Source of the DNA: an uncultured Clostridia bacterium
GTDB taxonomy: Bacteria > Bacillota > Clostridia > UMGS1810
DNA length: 20,142 bases
Assembly (NCBI GenBank): GCA_934463115.1
Contig: CAKSIN010000035.1
Span: 1 to 20,142 of the forward strand
Direction of reading: 5' to 3'
Notes under the pieces: generated by a model
Told to the model about the DNA's origin: nothing
The model's database searches: none
Seen by the model: only the letters and a program-made list of their open reading frames with translations
Translations under genes and position numbers: made by a program
Part shown: positions 15,859-20,142 of the stretch, piece by piece
Numbering within the stretch: the first letter of the stretch is position 1
Layout of the letters: every line of letters begins with the position of its first letter

Positions 15859-16767
15859 CTATAAAACAGTATATCCTTTAGACCATGTATCGACTCCGAT
15901 ACATTCGTATGCGATTTTTCTGAGTTTCGGATACATATCCAAACGATCAGAATCAATATTTTTCATATGCTGAGCATACACTATGGATATACGTTTTTTT
16001 ATATCAATGAGAACCAGCGAGCCATGGTATCCGACGGATACATATGCACCGCATTTTTCTGTTTCGTTATAGATAATCTCATTTATCAGCTTATCCACAC
16101 TGTACGGTGAAAGCAGTCTGTAGTTTTTTTCGGATAAACCCTGATTGCATATTGTTTCGCATAATTTTATGTAGTCCTCAACACCGGTAATAAGTGAACC
16201 GACATTCTTTTCAAACATATCACGAACATTTGTATCGCACTCTGTCGCCTTGCTTTTTGATTTGTCATAAAAATACTGCGAAGCAATTTTACTCATATTT
16301 TTTTCGTTAAGTTCAAATGTTGTGCTTTTCATTTTCAGCGGTTCAGTTATGTTATCTCTTATAAATTCACCGAACGAAACACCGGATGAATTTTCAATCA
16401 ATCTAACCATGTTCATATGATTGCAAATGTCGTTTTCATTCTTAAGATTAGCGCTGTAATCATGCAAAAACTTCTCAACAGTATACGAAGAATCAAAATT
16501 GTCGATATAATCGCATACATTATCCTTAAGCGAAAGCTTATACCGTTCAACAAGCTGCATTACGGCAACACAGCACATAAGTTTTGCACCCGAATGCAGA
16601 AAATACAAATCTTTTCCGGAAACCTTTTTTGATGAGTTCACATCAGACATTCCGCCCTTATCACGAAAAACATATACGTGATCATAGTAAACGCAGCAAT
16701 CGTAGCCCGGTACATCATAATCTCTACCCAATGATTTTAAAAACTTTTTTAATTCGCGAAAATCCAT
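15859..16767 (-). CDS. Beta-lactamase-fold serine hydrolase-like protein, probably atypical
   Basis: The 302-residue protein resembles the class C beta-lactamase/esterase superfamily. The SxxK motif is intact as SGAK (59-62), in a FLHSGAK-LMCCVAVMQLVER helix with the usual context. GVSFGEFIRDNITEPLKMKSTTF (129-151) is the typical segment after the YxN motif. At the YxN position the sequence reads ICN (114-116), so the catalytic tyrosine appears replaced by isoleucine. The usual HTG/KTG triad is YHG (247-249). There is no signal peptide, although most members are exported. AAAGGGG precedes the ATG, and it starts 18 bp after iolB. An intracellular esterase or lactonase acting on a pathway intermediate is possible, or a non-catalytic binding role. 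Confidence 0.78.
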   Translation of the reverse strand: MDFRELKKFLKSLGRDYDVPGYDCCVYYDHVYVFRDKGGMSDVNSSKKVSGKDLYFLHSGAKLMCCVAVMQLVERYKLSLKDNVCDYIDNFDSSYTVEKFLHDYSANLKNENDICNHMNMVRLIENSSGVSFGEFIRDNITEPLKMKSTTFELNEKNMSKIASQYFYDKSKSKATECDTNVRDMFEKNVGSLITGVEDYIKLCETICNQGLSEKNYRLLSPYSVDKLINEIIYNETEKCGAYVSVGYHGSLVLIDIKKRISIVYAQHMKNIDSDRLDMYPKLRKIAYECIGVDTWSKGYTVL

Positions 16768-16785
16768 ATAATCGCCCCTTTGGAA

Positions 16786-17580
16786 TCAGTCATTAAGCCA
16801 CTTGTGATCCTCATCGGTCGTCATAAAAAATCCCCTGTTGCTGCCTGCCATTACCCAAAGATAATAGTTATCATATCCCGGTGCAGTATGGAACGGATGA
16901 TATCCGCGCGGTATCTCGACAAAATCACCTGATTTAACGGTGTATGTTTCGTCAATATCCCCCTCTTTCGTATAGACGCGCTGAATTCCGAACCCTGTCG
17001 GTTTTTTGAATTCATAATAATATATTTCTTCTGTTTTGGCTTCTGTAGGCATGTTGTCATCATCGTGCTTATGCGGAGGATAGCTTGCCCACTGTCCGCC
17101 CTCAACATATGCTTCGCCGATATAAACTATATCGGCATCAACTCTTTCGTCGAGGATAAAGTGAGCCTGCCTCTGCCATCCCGGTTTGCCCATATCTTTA
17201 ATAACAACATCTTCAGGATTGATAAGAACCGGTTTGTGGTCTTTGACGGACGGCGATTTGCACACCGCAACAGCCACTTCGCCCACGGCGGTTATAACAA
17301 ATTCGCAGTTGCGCGGCACATACACACATGTTGCAGGACCGTCGAAAACACTTTCGCGTTTTCCAATGTTTTCGTATTTGAATTTACCTTTGCCGTCAAC
17401 AGTGCATTTTCCGTGCAAGATCAGCAGTCCGTACTCTTTGTCCTTTTCATTATACCTCTTTTTTTCGCCGTTTGCAAGTCTTAACATATCAATTTCTACC
17501 AATTGGCACTGACTGTTTTCTTTTGTAAATATTTCCGACTTGCCGTACTTTTTATTCCATGTTCTTTTCAAATTCATCAT
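16786..17580 (-). CDS. iolB: 5-deoxy-glucuronate isomerase IolB
   Basis: IolB isomerises 5-deoxy-D-glucuronate to 2-deoxy-5-keto-D-gluconate in myo-inositol catabolism. The 264-residue double cupin has strong family motifs: ESVFDGPATCVYVPRN (76-91), then SYPPHKHD (166-173) with metal ligands H170 and H172. TEEIYYYEF (183-191) holds the acidic ligand. GFGIQRVYT, DFVEIPRGYHPFHTAPGYDN (219-238) and YYLWVMAG follow. The ATG at 17580 is set by AAGGAG 7 bases upstream; an in-frame GTG at 17586 is too close to that site. The gene overlaps the upstream PfkB kinase gene by 29 bp, indicating coupled translation. This is the gene that most clearly ties the operon to inositol metabolism. Confidence 0.95.
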   Translation of the reverse strand: MMNLKRTWNKKYGKSEIFTKENSQCQLVEIDMLRLANGEKKRYNEKDKEYGLLILHGKCTVDGKGKFKYENIGKRESVFDGPATCVYVPRNCEFVITAVGEVAVAVCKSPSVKDHKPVLINPEDVVIKDMGKPGWQRQAHFILDERVDADIVYIGEAYVEGGQWASYPPHKHDDDNMPTEAKTEEIYYYEFKKPTGFGIQRVYTKEGDIDETYTVKSGDFVEIPRGYHPFHTAPGYDNYYLWVMAGSNRGFFMTTDEDHKWLND

Positions 17581-18481
17581 ATCCACGCTCCTTCAGAAAA
17601 TTAATTGTCGTCTTAAGGTTCGGCACAGCGTCGCGCGCACCGAATTTTGTACATTTTAAAGCCGATACCGCGCTTGAAAAAATGCACGAATCAAAATAAT
17701 TCAACCCCGATGTAACTGCAAAAGCAAATGCACCGTGGAACACATCACCGGCGCCGTTTGTGTCTGCAGAATCAATTTCAAATGCCGGGTATGACGTTAT
17801 ATTCTTGCCGTCATACATTATTCCTCCGCGGACACCGCATGTTACAACAACCACTTCGGGGCGGTATCTCTCGTAAAGTTCCCTCGCTGCGGCATCCGCC
17901 GTCATCTTTCCGGTAAAGGCGGTCGCATATTCCTCCGACGGAATCAATATATCGGCATATCCTATAAGGTTTTCAACACCGTCATAAAGTCCGCCGGCAT
18001 CATAGAGAACATGTTTTCCGCTCTCTCTCGCCGCGTCAGCGCCTTTTATTGCATTTTTCATATCATTACCGTCTATCATAAGTAAATCAGCCGATTTTAT
18101 TGCGGCTATTTTTTTATCGTCGAGTACATATTCGGGTAAATTATCCTTTTTAAATACGCACGTTCTTGACGCACTGCCTTCACTTAACAAAACATACGAC
18201 GAAAACGATGATTTTCCTTTGACGATGTCCGTATATTCAACCGACATGCCAAAACGTTTCATATCATTCAGTAAAAATTTTCCGCCGGCATCATCAGCAA
18301 GCGCACCGACATATGCCGCGTCAGCTCCGAGTTTTGCCGCCGTGACAAGTCCGGTTGCACAAGGGCCTCCGCCGCATTCTTTAACCGACGACGACCTGAG
18401 TTTTGTATCTTCTGCGGGATAAAACGGCACTGTAATAAGCGTGTCGTACACATTCGCTCCTATACCGATAATTTTACTCAT
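17552..18481 (-). CDS. PfkB-family carbohydrate kinase, probable 5-dehydro-2-deoxygluconokinase (IolC-like)
   Basis: The 309-residue protein is a ribokinase-fold (PfkB) kinase. It has the early GGGP motif (37-40) with ATGLVTAAKLGADAAYVGAL, a central PSEEYA segment (181-186), and the C-terminal DTNGAGDVFHGAFAF (240-254). D246 of GAGD is the catalytic base. PfkB kinases include ribokinase, fructokinase and IolC, and sequence motifs alone do not separate them. Context favours IolC: it follows the aldolase with a 4-bp ATGA overlap and overlaps iolB by 29 bp. IolB, IolC and IolJ would then act consecutively. There is no strong ribosome binding site, which fits coupled translation. A fructokinase or ribokinase is the alternative. 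Confidence 0.85.
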   Translation of the reverse strand: MSKIIGIGANVYDTLITVPFYPAEDTKLRSSSVKECGGGPCATGLVTAAKLGADAAYVGALADDAGGKFLLNDMKRFGMSVEYTDIVKGKSSFSSYVLLSEGSASRTCVFKKDNLPEYVLDDKKIAAIKSADLLMIDGNDMKNAIKGADAARESGKHVLYDAGGLYDGVENLIGYADILIPSEEYATAFTGKMTADAAARELYERYRPEVVVVTCGVRGGIMYDGKNITSYPAFEIDSADTNGAGDVFHGAFAFAVTSGLNYFDSCIFSSAVSALKCTKFGARDAVPNLKTTINFLKERGYDEFEKNME

Positions 18482-19311
18482 GCTTTGTTTTCAGCTCCCA
18501 ATAATTTGATTTTGCTTTCGGCAAATTTCTTCACATTATCTATTGCGCCTTTCATAAACAGGTCAATTGCATATATGTCGCGCGATGTATCGAACACAGC
18601 ATCCAAAAACGAATAACAAAGGTCGGTTCCGAAATTTATTTTTCTTATACCGGCTTTGATTGCCGCTTTGATTTCCTCATCCGGAACACCGCTTCCGCCG
18701 TGAAGTACAAGTGCCGCGTCAACAGCATTATGAATATCCGCAATTCGTTCTATTGCAAGTTTCGGTGCTTTTTTGTATCTGCCGTGGGCAGTACCTACCA
18801 TAACGGCAAGAGCGCAAACCCCGGTAGAGTCAACAAATTTTTTTGCATCTTCAACAGTCGTGTATTCAGTAGTCTGCTCATCACCATCACTTGCCGAACC
18901 GACATGTCCTATTTCTCCCTCTACACCGATATTAACATCAGAACACATTTCAACTATTTTTCGGGTTTCGGCAATATTTTCTTCAAGCGGCATAAGAGAT
19001 TTATCTATCATAATACCTGTTGCGCCATATCTCAGCGCACGCACAACCTCGGTGCGGCCGGCACCATGGTCAAGATGATAGCACACAGGAACTTTTGCCC
19101 TTTTTGCAGCCTCAATAATTGTAGGAGCTACATGAAACCCTTCATCATTGGTAAAAAGTCTTGAATAGTTTTGAAGTATAACCGGAGCATTTAAATTTTC
19201 GGCAGCTGCAATAACTCCCATAACCGTCTCCATATTATACACATTAAGTGCAGGAACGGCAAAACCGCCTTTTTCGGCAATGCCGAGTATTTCCCTAAAT
19301 TCTACAAGCAT
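18478..19311 (-). CDS. Class II (zinc) aldolase, probable IolJ-like
   Basis: The 277-residue TIM-barrel protein is a class II fructose-bisphosphate aldolase family member. HLDHG (79-83) carries the catalytic aspartate D81 and zinc ligand H82. EGEIGHVG (131-138), GTAHGRY (173-179, H176) and HGGSG (204-208, H204) supply the remaining zinc and phosphate contacts. KINFGTD (224-230) is the DHAP phosphate loop. In inositol catabolism, IolJ cleaves 2-deoxy-5-keto-gluconate-6-phosphate to DHAP and malonate semialdehyde. Fructose- or tagatose-bisphosphate aldolase are alternatives on sequence alone. The start has GAGGAGG about 10 bases upstream and overlaps the upstream gene by 10 bp. It overlaps the kinase start by 4 bp. 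Confidence 0.9.
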   Translation of the reverse strand: MLVEFREILGIAEKGGFAVPALNVYNMETVMGVIAAAENLNAPVILQNYSRLFTNDEGFHVAPTIIEAAKRAKVPVCYHLDHGAGRTEVVRALRYGATGIMIDKSLMPLEENIAETRKIVEMCSDVNIGVEGEIGHVGSASDGDEQTTEYTTVEDAKKFVDSTGVCALAVMVGTAHGRYKKAPKLAIERIADIHNAVDAALVLHGGSGVPDEEIKAAIKAGIRKINFGTDLCYSFLDAVFDTSRDIYAIDLFMKGAIDNVKKFAESKIKLLGAENKA

Positions 19312-20142
19312 TCTTTAACAGCCTCCTCAATTGTTATAACGTCTGCCGAACTGTCATTTACCGAATTAAGCATATAATATTCAGACGGTGAGGCGGTAAC
19401 GATTACTTCTGCATTTACATTTTTTGCATTTTCAAGTCTGTTCTTTACCACAAGCTGCATTACATCCGGTATATATTCATTCATCAGCAGATTACCTGCA
19501 AGCATTGTTGCATCTTTGCAAAGGAGCATTTCTCTGACTGTTCCGCACGCATCCAGAATTTTTCTTGCGCTGTCGGCATCCTCAAGATCCCTTGCAATAG
19601 CAGGCGGATCTTGAAATGTATACACTCTGTCGGACTTTTTTACACGGAGTTTTCCGCCTGATATGAGCTCCGACACAAATGCCGGGAATGTAACAATATC
19701 TGCATTGAGTACAATGCCGTACTCCTTATATTCACGCAAAAATATTTTTGCATCGTATCCGTCGTAACAAACGATTGTTTTTGCGCCGGACTCATTTAAC
19801 CTGTTCGCTGTATCCGACATAATCTTTCTTGTTTCGTCGGAGGCTCCGATCAGAAAATCAATATCGTATCCGGAGTTCGGTTCATGTTTGTCAACTGTAA
19901 AATTCACACCGGATTTCTTCAGAAGTTCCACAGCCGCGGCTGCTTTTTCAGGTGTTTTATATGCGCCGTCTTTTCCGATAAAGAAAAGTATATCGGCCCT
20001 CTCCGGGAGGCCTTTTATTGCATTTTTAAGTACATCCGCCATTTCCGTAATTCCGTATATATTTCCCGTATTGTCAATATTATCGAGCATTTTTTCAACA
20101 TAAACCGGCATGTTGCCGTCCAATGCCGCTGCAAGTCTTGCC
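19302..20142 (-). CDS. HdrB/GlpC-like CCG-domain protein with degenerate cysteines (5' end beyond window)
   Basis: The reading frame stays open to the window edge, so the N-terminus is missing; a TTG at 20123 is unlikely to be the start because in-frame upstream codons continue the fold (numbering below takes that TTG as residue 1). The layout matches the (Fe-S)-binding two-CCG-domain family of heterodisulfide reductase B/D, GlpC and glycolate/lactate oxidase partners. VEKMLDNIDNTGNIYG (9-24), ADILFFIG (43-50) and TFQDPP (169-174) are recognisable. Nearly all ligand cysteines are replaced. The CCG position reads NSG (83-85). The first CPxC reads DGYD (121-124). DPC reads DPP. The last CPxC reads SPSE (245-248). 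Only one cysteine (C202) remains near the second CCG. Cluster binding here is doubtful. The 3' end overlaps the aldolase gene by 10 bp, so it belongs to the operon. Confidence 0.75.
   Translation of the reverse strand, partial: ARLAAALDGNMPVYVEKMLDNIDNTGNIYGITEMADVLKNAIKGLPERADILFFIGKDGAYKTPEKAAAAVELLKKSGVNFTVDKHEPNSGYDIDFLIGASDETRKIMSDTANRLNESGAKTIVCYDGYDAKIFLREYKEYGIVLNADIVTFPAFVSELISGGKLRVKKSDRVYTFQDPPAIARDLEDADSARKILDACGTVREMLLCKDATMLAGNLLMNEYIPDVMQLVVKNRLENAKNVNAEVIVTASPSEYYMLNSVNDSSADVITIEEAVKECL

Noticed and set aside
1..20142. CRISPR arrays, tRNA/rRNA genes, insertion sequences, phage or defence genes
   Set aside because: Looked for repeated spacers, transposase motifs and tRNA-like folds in the gaps; none were seen, and gaps are too short to hide them.

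Overview
The window reads as a chromosomal segment of an anaerobic Clostridia-type member of the Bacillota, probably a gut Oscillospirales- or Lachnospirales-like organism. The evidence is the hemW-hrcA-grpE-dnaK-dnaJ order with a perfect CIRCE operator, the strong AGGAGG-type ribosome binding sites, an [Fe-S] fumarase beta subunit, a DUF1858 redox-disulfide protein, a DUF4317 protein and an electron-transfer flavoprotein (ETF). Every gene but one is on the minus strand, so transcription mostly runs from right to left. No rRNA, tRNA, CRISPR array or insertion sequence was seen. The longest gap without a gene is about 160 bp.

Left part (1-4420). DUF1858 has its own sigma-A-type promoter and ends at a strong hairpin. 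It is followed by a tight run purA-galT-galK-rdgB, with gaps of 15-21 bp, which ends at a terminator at 1-32. This run joins AMP synthesis, two Leloir-pathway enzymes and nucleotide-pool cleansing.

Middle part (4510-11126). The heat-shock operon hrcA-grpE-dnaK-dnaJ starts from a TTGACA/TATTTT promoter that abuts CIRCE. An orphan fumarase beta-subunit gene follows dnaJ by 24 bp. hemW lies upstream of hrcA with its own near-consensus promoter. It is divergent from the only plus-strand gene, a DUF4317 protein.

Right part (12268-20142). A tightly packed minus-strand operon enters from beyond the right edge. In transcription order it encodes a cysteine-depleted HdrB/GlpC-like (CCG-domain) protein cut by the window edge, a class II aldolase (IolJ-like), a PfkB kinase (IolC-like), 5-deoxy-glucuronate isomerase IolB, a cytoplasmic beta-lactamase-fold protein, a DUF4867 protein, an FGGY sugar kinase, and a fused and shortened EtfB-EtfA. 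IolB, IolC-like and IolJ-like would carry out three consecutive steps of lower inositol catabolism, giving DHAP and malonate semialdehyde. The steps before and after them (IolG, IolE, IolD, IolA) are not in the window.

The most unusual content is the redox part of this carbohydrate operon. A one-chain ETF sits with a CCG-domain protein whose iron-sulfur ligands are nearly all replaced, together with a beta-lactamase-like protein that appears to lack its catalytic tyrosine. This could be a variant polyol or inositol pathway coupled to flavin electron transfer, but that is inference from gene context.
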